Below are positions 26,810 to 34,729 of a stretch of DNA of 64,000 nt, piece by piece. The notes under the pieces are model-generated. The model did not search any database and was not told where the DNA came from. It saw only the letters and a list, made by a program, of their open reading frames with translations. The translations under genes were made by a program, and so were the position numbers. This stretch comes from Kibdelosporangium sp. MJ126-NF4 (GTDB lineage Bacteria; Actinomycetota; Actinomycetes; Mycobacteriales; Pseudonocardiaceae): NCBI RefSeq assembly GCF_000826545.1, contig NZ_CDME01000011.1:770001-834000 (forward strand), given 5' to 3'. The stretch's first letter is position 1; each line of letters opens with the position of its first letter.

Positions 26810-27426
26810 TCCGACGCCCTGTGTTGATCAGCCCTCTGGTGATCGGTGCCGCCCTGCTCATGGCCGGATGCTCCAGCACACCAGCGCCAGCCCCACCGCC
26901 TGCGGCCGCGGAGCCGCCACCAGCCGATCAGGTGAAAACGGAACCGTTGACACCGCAGCGGTTGCAGACCATGTGGTGGAGCTGGACGAGCTCGGCCGAG
27001 CCTGGCCAGAACCCCGTCGAGGACCCCACCGGCCAGTACTGCGGTGACAGCCAGCCGTTCGGCGTCTGGCTGATCGCGAGCACGTCGACCGGCACGGCCG
27101 ACCGGCACTGCCAGGTCCCGTCCACGCTGCCGCTCGCGGGTCCCGCCGCGGCACAGGTGACCAAGGACGAGAAGGGCTGTGCCGCGTTCCTGGACGCCGC
27201 CAAGGGCGAGGCCCAGTTGGACGGCAAACCGGTGCGGCTGGACAAGATGGCGCCGACCAAGATCACGTACGAGACCGAGAAGGGCACCCAGGAGGGGTTC
27301 AGCTGCGGCCTGTGGCTGCGCGTCGAGCCGCTGGCGCCCGGCGAGCACAGGCTGTCGGTCAAGGGCAGCAGCGGAAGCTTCGCCAGCGAGGTCAACTACG
27401 ACCTCACCGTCGTCAAGCTCCCCTGA
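26806..27426 (+). CDS. Putative secreted lipoprotein of unknown function
   Basis: This 206-residue protein starts with GTG at 26806, overlapping the MocR stop by four bases, so the two are translationally coupled. It has a lipoprotein signal (VLISPLVIGAALLMAGC) followed by an Ala/Pro-rich linker (SSTPAPAPPPAAAEPPPADQ). The rest contains four Cys (YCGDSQ, RHCQVPS, KGCAAF, FSCGLW) that could form disulfides, and ends in a beta-rich segment (VKGSSGSFASEVNYDLTVVKL). No family is recognised. Co-expression with a MocR regulator is unusual and unexplained. Confidence 0.75.
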   Translation: MIRRPVLISPLVIGAALLMAGCSSTPAPAPPPAAAEPPPADQVKTEPLTPQRLQTMWWSWTSSAEPGQNPVEDPTGQYCGDSQPFGVWLIASTSTGTADRHCQVPSTLPLAGPAAAQVTKDEKGCAAFLDAAKGEAQLDGKPVRLDKMAPTKITYETEKGTQEGFSCGLWLRVEPLAPGEHRLSVKGSSGSFASEVNYDLTVVKLP

Positions 27427-27522
27427 ATTCCGGTCGACGTGACCGGCGCGGATGCATCGCGCCGGTCATCTACCTGCCACGAAACAGAGTCCGGTTCGCC
27501 GAACCGGCCACTGTGGACGTGG

Positions 27523-28362
27523 TCAGAGCTCGAGTGTGCCCCGCGCGACGATCACCGCTGTGCCCGCGACCTCGACCTTGTCGATCCGCTCGCCCTCGCC
27601 CTCGACGCGGGCCAGGATCGTCGACGGCCGGTGGATCTCCGCGCCCTGGCTGATCTCGACGTCCTCGCCGAAGGGGATCCGGCCGTAGCGGGCGAGGTGC
27701 ACGGCGAGCGGGCCCGCGGCCGAACCGGTCGCCGGGTCCTCGTTCACGCCGAGCGACGGGCCGAACATCCTGGTCTTCCACCGCAGGCCCGAACCGGCGA
27801 AACAGTTCACGCCGATTCCCGGTAGCTGGGACAGCACCGACATGTCCGGCCGCAGTGCCGCCACCGCGTCCATCGTGTCCAGCATCACGTACAGGTGCCT
27901 CGGCCCGTTCGTGTAGACGTCGACGGGCAGCACCGAGTACCGCACGCCCAGCGCCGCCAGCAGTTCGCTCGCGTTCGCGAACTCCTGCCACGTCGGGATC
28001 GGCTGCGTCATCCGGCCGGAGGTGATCCGGCCGTCCGCGTCACGGGTCAGCGCGACGGGCACGATCCCCTTGCCCGTCTCCAGCCTGATCACGTCCCCGC
28101 GAAACGACTGGCCGAGCACGTACGCCGTGCCCAGGATCGGGTGCCCCGCGAAGGGCAGTTCGACCGAGGGCGTGAAGATCCGGACCTTGGCGTCGCCGCC
28201 GTCGGCCGGTGGGAGCACGAACACTGTCTCCGAGAGGTTGGTCTCCCGCGCGATCGCCTGCATGTGCTCGCCCGCCACGTCCTGACCTGCGGTGAACACG
28301 GCGACGGGGTTGCCCATCAGCGGCCGGTCGGTGAAGACGTCGGCCACGACATACGGATGCAT
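27523..28362 (-). CDS. PhzF-family isomerase-like protein
   Basis: This 279-residue protein has the two-fold PhzF/diaminopimelate epimerase-like build. The N-terminal motif is VFTDRPLMGNPVAVF, the catalytic Glu lies in ETNLSETVFV (about residue 45), the middle motif is FAGHPILGTAYVL, and the C-terminal lobe has NEDPATGSAAGPLAVHL. PhzF itself isomerises a dihydro-hydroxyanthranilate in phenazine synthesis, but most relatives have unknown substrates. It follows the isochorismate synthase gene by nine bases, so both are in one transcript. Both enzymes handle chorismate-derived rings, which hints at, but does not prove, a shared pathway. Confidence 0.88.
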   Translation of the reverse strand: MHPYVVADVFTDRPLMGNPVAVFTAGQDVAGEHMQAIARETNLSETVFVLPPADGGDAKVRIFTPSVELPFAGHPILGTAYVLGQSFRGDVIRLETGKGIVPVALTRDADGRITSGRMTQPIPTWQEFANASELLAALGVRYSVLPVDVYTNGPRHLYVMLDTMDAVAALRPDMSVLSQLPGIGVNCFAGSGLRWKTRMFGPSLGVNEDPATGSAAGPLAVHLARYGRIPFGEDVEISQGAEIHRPSTILARVEGEGERIDKVEVAGTAVIVARGTLEL

Positions 28363-28371
28363 GGATCAAAG

Positions 28372-29499
28372 CTACAGCGTTAGATCAAGTCCCATGCCGC
28401 GCAACAAGGTCTGGAACTTCGCCGACGTTTCCGCCAGTTCGAGCGACGGTACCGACCCGTGCACGATCCCCGCACCGGCGTAGAGCCGCAGCCAGTGGTC
28501 GGTGACGTCGGCCGACCGGATCGCCACCGCCCATTCGCCGTCGCCGTTCGCGTCGACCCAGCCGACCGCACCGGAGTAGAAGCCGCGGTCGAAGGACTCG
28601 ATCTGCGCGATGGCGGCACGGGCGGCGTCGGTCGGCGAACCGCAGACCGCCGGGGTCGGGTGCAACGCGGCCGCCAGTGTCAACGCCGTCACGTCCCGGT
28701 CGGCCAGCTCACCGGTGATCTTCGTGGCCAGGTGCCACATGCTCGGTGTGCTCAGCAGGGAGGGCGCGCGCGGCACGTCCAACCGCCCGCAGAACGGCCG
28801 CAGGGCCTCGACCTCGGCCTCCACCACCCAGCGGTGCTCGTCGTGGTCCTTGCGGGACGCCAGCAGCCGCTGCGCGTTGTCCCGGTCGGTCACCGGGTCC
28901 TTGCCGCGCGGCTGCGACCCGGCCAGCGGCCGGGACACGAATTTCATTCCGGTTCGGCGGACCAGAAGTTCCGGACTCGCGCTGACGAGGGTCACTCCAG
29001 GGGTGGGTAGCGGGGCCGCGAGGGTGTAACCGTGCGTGTTCATCGCGGCGAGACTGGCCAGCATTCGCCGCATGTCGATGGGCTCGTCGAGATCGATCCG
29101 GAGCGTCCGAGCCAGGACGACCTTGCCGAGCGGGCTGTCGTCGAGCAGTGTCAGCGCCCTGGCGACCTGGCGCTCGTACTCCGACGGCTCGGGCTCCGGC
29201 GTGACCTGGTGGCCGGGGAGCACCATGGCCTGGTGTCTGGCCGGGCGGCTCGGGCCTGACCAGGACACCGACGTCGGCAGCAGCACGTGCGCCTCACCGG
29301 TGTGGTCGTAGGGCAGCGCGCCGACCGCGATCCCGCCGAACTCCGTCAGCGCGTCGTTGACCTGCACGGACAGTGCGTCGGTGTCCTTCTCGGAGAGCAC
29401 GTGCCTCGGCTCGTCGGCCAGCAGCGTGCGCTCGGGAGTGGCGAAGAAGAAGGCTCCTGGTCGGTACTGGTCGGTCAGCTCCACGTCCACACCTCTCAT
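28372..29499 (-). CDS. Isochorismate synthase (MenF/DhbC/EntC family)
   Basis: It converts chorismate to isochorismate. The 375-residue protein shows the chorismate-binding family motifs: Lys in GKVVLARTLRI near residue 125, SRPLAGSQPRG, the ALHPTPAVCGSP motif, FDRGFYSGAVGWVD and the C-terminal LYAGAGIVHGSVPSLELAETSAKFQTLL. Isochorismate feeds menaquinone or catechol and mycobactin-type siderophores. No dhb, ent or men neighbours are present, and no obvious iron-box palindrome lies upstream, so the pathway is open. Starts at ATG 29499 or GTG 29490 are possible. It is co-transcribed with the PhzF-like gene. Confidence 0.9.
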   Translation of the reverse strand: MRGVDVELTDQYRPGAFFFATPERTLLADEPRHVLSEKDTDALSVQVNDALTEFGGIAVGALPYDHTGEAHVLLPTSVSWSGPSRPARHQAMVLPGHQVTPEPEPSEYERQVARALTLLDDSPLGKVVLARTLRIDLDEPIDMRRMLASLAAMNTHGYTLAAPLPTPGVTLVSASPELLVRRTGMKFVSRPLAGSQPRGKDPVTDRDNAQRLLASRKDHDEHRWVVEAEVEALRPFCGRLDVPRAPSLLSTPSMWHLATKITGELADRDVTALTLAAALHPTPAVCGSPTDAARAAIAQIESFDRGFYSGAVGWVDANGDGEWAVAIRSADVTDHWLRLYAGAGIVHGSVPSLELAETSAKFQTLLRGMGLDLTL

Positions 29500-29549
29500 C
29501 GGGCCCGCCCACCTCTATCGTGCCCCGCCGACCGGCCCTGAAACTGCTG

Positions 29550-29581
29550 AAGGTGGCCCTCGTCATGGCGAGGGCCACCTT
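29550..29581 (-). terminator. Hairpin AAGGTGGCCCTCG/CGAGGGCCACCTT after mIHF
   Basis: Perfect 13-base arms surround a six-base loop (TCATGG) in the 123-base gap between the mIHF gene and the isochorismate synthase gene. It is the likely transcription end of the mIHF transcript. The core resembles the stem-loop after the VWA gene. Confidence 0.75.
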
Positions 29582-29622
29582 CGGCACGATTCGTCAGCCC
29601 CAGGTCAGTGGGGTGACCGGGG

Positions 29623-29934
29623 CTACTTCAGCGCGTCGATCAGCGCGCCGCGCTGACGGTCGCCAAGGCCTGCGGCCCTGCGCTCGACGTCGATGCCGGC
29701 CTTCTCCAGCAAGGAGGCGACCTTCACCGCGCCAAGACCCGGGACTGCCATCAGCAGCTGCTTGACCTTGGTCTTTCCGATGGTCTTGTCCTCCTTGGCC
29801 TTGGCAAGCACCTTGTCGATGGTGGTCTTGCCGGCCTTGATCGAAGCAAGCAGCTCGGAGCGCGCCTTGCGTGCCTCGGCTGCCTTGGCCAACGCATCAG
29901 CGCGCTGCTCGGGAGTCAACGTAGGCAGAGCCAA
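29623..29934 (-). CDS. mihF: Integration host factor, actinobacterial type (mIHF)
   Basis: This small nucleoid-associated DNA-binding protein has 103 residues, the usual mIHF size. It begins LALPTLTPEQRADALAKAAEARKARSELLASIKAG and has the helix-two-turn-helix core TIGKTKVKQLLMAVPGLGAVKVASLLEKAGI, ending RQRGALIDALK. Start codon TTG 29934 is chosen because GGAAGG lies nine bases upstream and it aligns with the family N-terminus; the longer reading upstream is not coding. The classic mIHF gene sits between pyrF and gmk. Here the neighbours are an isochorismate synthase and an acyl-CoA synthetase gene, so this is probably a second paralogue. Confidence 0.88.
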   Translation of the reverse strand: MALPTLTPEQRADALAKAAEARKARSELLASIKAGKTTIDKVLAKAKEDKTIGKTKVKQLLMAVPGLGAVKVASLLEKAGIDVERRAAGLGDRQRGALIDALK

Positions 29935-30355
29935 CGTGCTGTTCCTTCCTATGTCGAGGTCTGGGGTCGCCGGCGCGATTTCCACCGCCCTTTTTTGGGC
30001 CCGATCACGCCTTGCGACGCGACCAGTAAACGACACCCACCTGCGGAACATACCCCCGACACGCGGGACTTTCCGCCGATCAACCCGGCACCGACCAGGC
30101 ACAACCCTCTGTAATTCACCCGCAAGGGCGGTTTTCCGGCCTCCGCGGAACCACCTATGCCTCCGGTGATCACCGCGTGTTTCCCCCGGTTTTTTGGCCT
30201 CTTCCTGGGGAAGTTCGGAATGGGTGTCAGCTACCTCACGCCGGGGTCGGTCGCAACCTGTGACCGTGACACGAGCCTCACCGTCCGGGGGGAACGACCA
30301 TCTACTGTGCAGTAAGGCGCACGATGCGGTGACGCAGGACACAGCGGGAGAGCCC
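29935..30355. other. 421-base gap between mIHF and acyl-CoA synthetase genes, no gene seen
   Basis: The divergent promoters of mihF (minus) and fadD (plus) must lie here. On the minus strand the mihF side could give a leader of up to about 300 bases, with short inverted segments (for example GCCCTTTTTTGGGC at about 29990). I looked for cobalamin, cyclic-di-AMP and cyclic-di-GMP riboswitch cores and did not find a convincing one. No RNA gene is recognised. Confidence 0.5.
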
Positions 30356-31993
30356 ATGTTGAGCACCATGCAGGACACCCCTCTCACGATCGGACGGTTG
30401 GTCCGCCACGGAACAGGCACGTACTCGTCCAGTGAGGTCATCACCTGGACCGGTGCGGAGGCCAGGCGGGAGCAGTACGGGCAGACCGGGCGGCGGGCAG
30501 CTCAGCTCGCGCACGCGCTGCGCGGTCTCGGCGTCACCGGTGACCAGCGAGTCGGCACGTTCATGTGGAACAACGCCGAGCACCTGCAGGCCTACCTCGC
30601 CGTGCCGTCGATGGGTGCGGTCCTGCACACCCTGAACCTGCGGCTGTTCCCCGAGCAGCTGACCTACATCACCAACCACGCGGCTGACCACGTGGTGATC
30701 GTCGACGCCTCGCTGGCCCCTTTGTTCGCGCGCGTCCTGCCGACGTTCGAGACGGTCAAGCACGTCGTGGTGGCCAACGGGCCGGTCGAGGCGCTGGAGG
30801 TGCCCGCCGGGATCGAGGTGCACTCGTACGACGAGCTGCTGTCCGGGCAGCCGGAGGAGATCGAGTGGCCGGAAGTGGACGAACGCCAGGCCGCCGCGAT
30901 GTGCTACACGTCCGGCACGACCGGCAACCCGAAGGGCGTCGTCTACTCGCACCGCTCGATCTACCTGCACTCGATGCAGATCTGCATGGCCGACAGCATG
31001 GGACTGGACGGCTCGGACAAGTCACTGCTGATCGTGCCGATGTTCCACGCGATGTCGTGGGGCATCCCGTACGCGTCGATGTTGATCGGCGCGTCGATGC
31101 TGATGCCGGACCGGTTCCTGCAGCCGGAGCCGCTCGCCGCGATGATCGCGGCCGAGCGTCCCACGTTCGCCGGTGCGGTCCCGACGATCTGGCAGGGGTT
31201 GCTGGCACACCTGGACGCCAACTCCGGCGACGTGTCGTCGTTGCGTAACACCATTGTCGGCGGTTCGGCGTGCCCGCCCGCGTTGATGCACGCGTTCTTC
31301 GAGCGTCACGGCGTGCGCATCACGCAGGCGTGGGGCATGACCGAGACGTCACCGCTCGGCAGCGTGGCGTTGCCGCCCAGCGGAGTGACCGGTGACGCCG
31401 AATGGCCGTACCGCTACACGCAGGGCCGTCCGCCCGCGTCGGTGAGCGCGCGGCTCATCGACGACGACGGCAACGAAGTCCCGTGGGACGGCGAGAGCGT
31501 CGGCGAACTCGAGGTCCGCGGCCCGTGGATCACCGGCTCGTACTACCGGCAGGACGAGGACGGTGACGGCGCGGAGAAGTTCCACGACGGCTGGCTGCGC
31601 ACCGGCGACGTCGGGGCGTTCACGCCGGAGGGATACCTGAAGCTGACCGACCGCTCCAAGGACGTGATCAAGTCCGGCGGTGAGTGGATCTCGTCGGTGG
31701 AGCTGGAGAACCAGGTGATGGCGCACCCGGCGGTCGCCGAGGCGGCGGTGGTCGGCATCCCCGACGTGAAGTGGGACGAGCGCCCGCTGGTCGCGATCGT
31801 GGTGCGGGACGGGCAAAGCGTGCGGCCGGAGGAACTGCGCGAGTTCCTGGAAAGCCGGGTCGCGCGCTGGCAGCTGCCGGAGAACTACACGTACATCGAC
31901 GAGGTGCCCAAGACCAGCGTCGGCAAGTTCGACAAGAAGCGGCTGCGGGCGGCGTACGCCGAAGGCAAGCTGGATGTCACGCACCTGCAGTAG
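30356..31993 (+). CDS. fadD: Fatty-acid-CoA ligase (medium/long-chain AMP-binding enzyme)
   Basis: This 545-residue adenylate-forming enzyme has the P-loop YTSGTTGNPKGVVYSH near residue 187, the WGMTETSPLG motif near 330, the GWLRTGDVGAFTPEGYLKLTDRSKDVIKSGGEWIS hinge and the C-terminal Lys in PKTSVGKFDKK. It resembles the short-length fadD/alkK type rather than the 597-residue synthetase near 18 kb. Start ATG 30356 is chosen for its GGGAG ribosome-binding site; in-frame sequence back to 30194 has none. It is monocistronic and ends in a clear hairpin. Confidence 0.92.
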   Translation: MLSTMQDTPLTIGRLVRHGTGTYSSSEVITWTGAEARREQYGQTGRRAAQLAHALRGLGVTGDQRVGTFMWNNAEHLQAYLAVPSMGAVLHTLNLRLFPEQLTYITNHAADHVVIVDASLAPLFARVLPTFETVKHVVVANGPVEALEVPAGIEVHSYDELLSGQPEEIEWPEVDERQAAAMCYTSGTTGNPKGVVYSHRSIYLHSMQICMADSMGLDGSDKSLLIVPMFHAMSWGIPYASMLIGASMLMPDRFLQPEPLAAMIAAERPTFAGAVPTIWQGLLAHLDANSGDVSSLRNTIVGGSACPPALMHAFFERHGVRITQAWGMTETSPLGSVALPPSGVTGDAEWPYRYTQGRPPASVSARLIDDDGNEVPWDGESVGELEVRGPWITGSYYRQDEDGDGAEKFHDGWLRTGDVGAFTPEGYLKLTDRSKDVIKSGGEWISSVELENQVMAHPAVAEAAVVGIPDVKWDERPLVAIVVRDGQSVRPEELREFLESRVARWQLPENYTYIDEVPKTSVGKFDKKRLRAAYAEGKLDVTHLQ

Positions 31994-32021
31994 AACCGTT
32001 GTGGCACAAGGTCTATGAAAG

Positions 32022-32057
32022 AACGCGGCGGGCTCCCCTCCAGAAGCCCGCCGCGTT
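32022..32057 (+). terminator. Hairpin after the acyl-CoA synthetase gene
   Basis: Perfect 13-base arms AACGCGGCGGGCT and AGCCCGCCGCGTT with a ten-base loop start 29 bases after the stop. It is a typical GC-rich terminator without a T-run. Confidence 0.85.
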
Positions 32058-32103
32058 GCCGACCATCCCCCGGTCGCGCCTGTGAAAAGTTTGGTGGAAC
32101 TGC

Positions 32104-32619
32104 TCAGAGAGCGGTTGCCCCGCCGCCGGTCTGCGCCGCGCCCTTCGGCTTCACCTTGACCTGCGGCGTCGGCGCCTGCTGCTTGTCGTTGTCACCCACG
32201 ACCTTGAGCGTGGTCTTGAACGGGTATCCATAGCACTCGACCCCGACGGGGTACGTGCCCGGTTTGGTGTTCGCCTTCACCGTCGCGGCGCTCACGTACG
32301 GGCTGTTCTCTCCCGTTTGGCTGAAGCCAGCGATGGTGAGAACCGGCGCGACGACCTTGCCGTTGCTGGCGCCTGTCGGGCCGAGACACGTCAACGTGAC
32401 CGTGACCTTCTGACCTGGCTTCGCCACACCCGGGGTGACCTTGATCGAGCCCTTGACGTCGGTCGGCTCCGAGGTGGGAGCGGTCGTCGGGGCAATCGTC
32501 GGGGCAGTCGTCGGGGTCGGCCTCGGAGCAGTCGTCGGCGTCGCACCGGCGACCGGCGCGGCGGCCGCGAACACACCCGCCGTCAAAAGGGCAGCATAAA
32601 CAAACTTGCGCATTCTCAT
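32104..32619 (-). CDS. Secreted Thr/Pro-linker protein of unknown function
   Basis: This 171-residue protein has a Sec signal peptide (MRMRKFVYAALLTAGVFAAAAPVAGA) followed by a Pro/Thr-rich stretch (TPTTAPRPTPTTAPTIAPTT, residues 27-50). A beta-sandwich-like domain comes next (GSIKVTPGVAKPGQKVTVTLTC ... TYPVGVECYGYPFKTTLKVVG) with two Cys that could pair. The form suggests an exported Ig-like surface protein. The ATG at 32619 has a GGGAG ribosome-binding site. It converges with the fadD gene. No partner is evident. Confidence 0.75.
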   Translation of the reverse strand: MRMRKFVYAALLTAGVFAAAAPVAGATPTTAPRPTPTTAPTIAPTTAPTSEPTDVKGSIKVTPGVAKPGQKVTVTLTCLGPTGASNGKVVAPVLTIAGFSQTGENSPYVSAATVKANTKPGTYPVGVECYGYPFKTTLKVVGDNDKQQAPTPQVKVKPKGAAQTGGGATAL

Positions 32620-32737
32620 GGGTTTTCTCCCTGTATGTGGGGCAGCTCGACTGGCGGCTGCCCCTGTCCCCAACTCTCACAAGTAGAGTCGTTTGGGAGT
32701 TCGCGAGGTTGGCCTGCGTTATAAACCCGTGATGAAC

Positions 32738-33985
32738 CTACGGCGTGATGACGTAGACGACTCCACCTGGCCCACTCGCCACTGAACCGTCTGCGCGGTA
32801 ACGCTTTGTGCGCTGCCAGATGTTCTCGAACTGGGAGCGCTTGTAGACGTTGCGGACCTGGTCGTTGCTCGATGACGCCGGGTCGTTGACGATCACGTCA
32901 CCGTCTTTCGTGAAGCCGATGACCACCATGATGTGACCGGACGTGCCATATCCGGCGCCGTCCAGTTCCGCTGAGAGAAACGACTGTGACGTGATAACCG
33001 GAATTCCGCGCTTGATGTACCGCTCCAGTTCCGTCAACGAGCTCAGCCGCGTGATGTGCGCCTTCAGGCCGTACGTCGCGGCGTAGGCGGTGTTGAACGG
33101 CCAGTTGCCGGTCCCGTCGTAGTCCTTGTCGTAGGTGTACCGGGCCGCGTGGTCGACCGCCGGATCGGCGTAGGACGGGTCGACCCACGAGAGATCCTCT
33201 TTGGACGGGCGCTTGCCCCAGTATTCGACGACCATCTGGGTCGACGTCGGGCTGCACCACGCCTCCCCGCCACCACCGTATTCCGGGTACTGTCCAACGT
33301 GGATGTTCTGGGAGTACGGCGGAACCTTCAACTCCTTGCCCCACGCGCCACCGCTCGGGCTTGTCGGCACCGTGAAGCGGTCGGGGATCGCGGACGTCAT
33401 CGCGCCCGCCATGGACAGCGTCGGCGATTCGCCGGTGCCCGCCGCGCGGTAGAGCGTGACACGCAACTGGTAGCCGCGCAGGGTGGACTTCGCGACGAAC
33501 GTGTCGACGTCGATGTAGCCGTGGTCGTCGGACTGCTGTGGCAGGCTCGTGCGGCGGATGTCGGTGTCGTGCAGCGCCCAGCGGCCCATGCCGTACCAGA
33601 TCGTCTCGGCTCCCGATGCCGTACGGCCGCGCATGTCGACGCTCAGCCACGTCCCCTTCGGCGTGGTCGCGTTCCACGACGCCACAAGCTGTGTCGCGTC
33701 GAAGCCCTGACGGTAGAACGGCGACGTCCACGTGCCGTACTCGTACGTGCGCGTGCCGATGCCCGGCTCGGTGTGGTCGGTCGTACCGGCTGGGCGTCCG
33801 ATGCGCAGCCCGCGCAACGTCGGGACCAGCCCGTCGCGCTGGCCCGCGTAGAAGAAGTCGTGCGACTGCCACGAGTGGTAGTCGACAGGCACCTGTGGCC
33901 GTGACTGGGGCTCGGCCTGGGCTGCCGCGGGCAGGGCGGGTAACGCGAGCAGCGTGGCAATGGTTAGCAGGGCTAAGCGGGTCAT
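32738..33985 (-). CDS. Secreted C39-like cysteine peptidase
   Basis: This 415-residue exported protein has a signal peptide (MTRLALLTIATLLALPALPAAAQA) and a beta-rich N-terminal half. The C-terminal peptidase C39-like domain has catalytic Cys in GGGGEAWCSPTSTQMVVEYW near residue 230, His in GTSGHIMVVIGF near 360 and Asp in DVIVNDPAS, so the triad is complete. Proteins of this type are found in many actinomycetes; the substrate is unknown. Start ATG 33985 has a strong GAGGGAGGCGTC signal. A longer reading in the same frame runs back through the PadR gene and is a shadow. Confidence 0.88.
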   Translation of the reverse strand: MTRLALLTIATLLALPALPAAAQAEPQSRPQVPVDYHSWQSHDFFYAGQRDGLVPTLRGLRIGRPAGTTDHTEPGIGTRTYEYGTWTSPFYRQGFDATQLVASWNATTPKGTWLSVDMRGRTASGAETIWYGMGRWALHDTDIRRTSLPQQSDDHGYIDVDTFVAKSTLRGYQLRVTLYRAAGTGESPTLSMAGAMTSAIPDRFTVPTSPSGGAWGKELKVPPYSQNIHVGQYPEYGGGGEAWCSPTSTQMVVEYWGKRPSKEDLSWVDPSYADPAVDHAARYTYDKDYDGTGNWPFNTAYAATYGLKAHITRLSSLTELERYIKRGIPVITSQSFLSAELDGAGYGTSGHIMVVIGFTKDGDVIVNDPASSSNDQVRNVYKRSQFENIWQRTKRYRADGSVASGPGGVVYVITP

Positions 33986-34064
33986 GACGCCTCCCTCGAC
34001 CGGGTGGGAGACATTTTCATCATTGTCGTAGATCATGTAAACCGCTACCGGGGTGGATTGTCCG

Positions 34065-34643
34065 TCAGGGCGGCTCGCGGTCCAGCTCCTCCATGAAGTC
34101 CTTCCAGAACCTCTCCACCGTGCGCTCGTAGCGCATCCCCAGTTCGAGGGTCTTGAGCTGCCAGCGGTCCGCGATGGCCTCGATCTCCGCGCGCTGCTGG
34201 ATATACCCGTCCGCACGGGCGCGATGGGACTGGTAGCGGTCCTTGGCGAGCTTGCGGATGTCGTCGGCGCTCGCGCCGCAGCCGAAGAACAGCTTGAGCA
34301 GACCGGTGTCCCTGACCTCGGTCTGCTCCAGCGTCGGCTCCGCGAGCCACTCCGCCAGCGCCTCGCGGCCCTCGTCGGTGATCGCGTACGTCCTCTTGCG
34401 CCTGCCGCCCTCTTCGGTGGACTGGCTGACCAGGCCCGCGGCGGCCAGCCTCGCGGGCTCGTCGTACAGCTGGGAGTGCGCGAACGCCCAGAAGTTCCCG
34501 ATGGTCTGGCCAACCCGCTGTTTGAGCTGGTAGCTCGTGGCTGGACCGAACGAGAGCATGCCAAGCACGACATAGGAGGTCGCGTTCAGCTTGCGCGACC
34601 GTCCGGCGGGCGGCTCGACGGAGTCGGCGGGCAGCGGGGTCAC
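34065..34643 (-). CDS. PadR-family transcriptional regulator
   Basis: This 192-residue regulator has an N-terminal winged helix from about residue 19 (LNATSYVVLGMLSFGPATSYQLKQRV ... FAHSQLYDEPARLAAAGLVSQSTEEGGRRKRTYAITDEGREALAEWL) and a C-terminal helical dimerisation domain (PadR C4-type, YIQQRAEIEAIADRWQLKTLELGMRYE). The GTG at 34643 overlaps the AGGAGG signal, so initiation may be a few codons later, perhaps at the CTG. An inverted repeat at 34653-34689 is a likely operator. Its target besides itself is not evident. Confidence 0.88.
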   Translation of the reverse strand: MTPLPADSVEPPAGRSRKLNATSYVVLGMLSFGPATSYQLKQRVGQTIGNFWAFAHSQLYDEPARLAAAGLVSQSTEEGGRRKRTYAITDEGREALAEWLAEPTLEQTEVRDTGLLKLFFGCGASADDIRKLAKDRYQSHRARADGYIQQRAEIEAIADRWQLKTLELGMRYERTVERFWKDFMEELDREPP

Positions 34644-34652
34644 CTCCTGGGA

Positions 34653-34689
34653 GCAATCGCCCTGACCATATCGATCACTCGGCGATTGC
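34653..34689. promoter_or_regulatory. Inverted repeat GCAATCGCC-19-GGCGATTGC, candidate PadR operator
   Basis: Nine-base perfect arms are separated by 19 bases containing CATATCGATCA. It sits ten bases upstream of the PadR start. Size and position fit a self-repressing PadR site. Confidence 0.6.
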
Positions 34690-34729
34690 GCCCTCCCTAT
34701 GCCATCACAGTCACGCCGCCCGCGCCCGG

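Noticed and set aside
28372..29499. Start of a catechol siderophore cluster
   Set aside because: No dhbA, dhbB, dhbE or NRPS genes are nearby; only a PhzF-like gene adjoins.
29935..30190. Riboswitch (cyclic di-AMP or cobalamin) in the mIHF leader
   Set aside because: Some segments resemble GGGTGAAT-type cores, but the conserved closing elements of these classes are missing.
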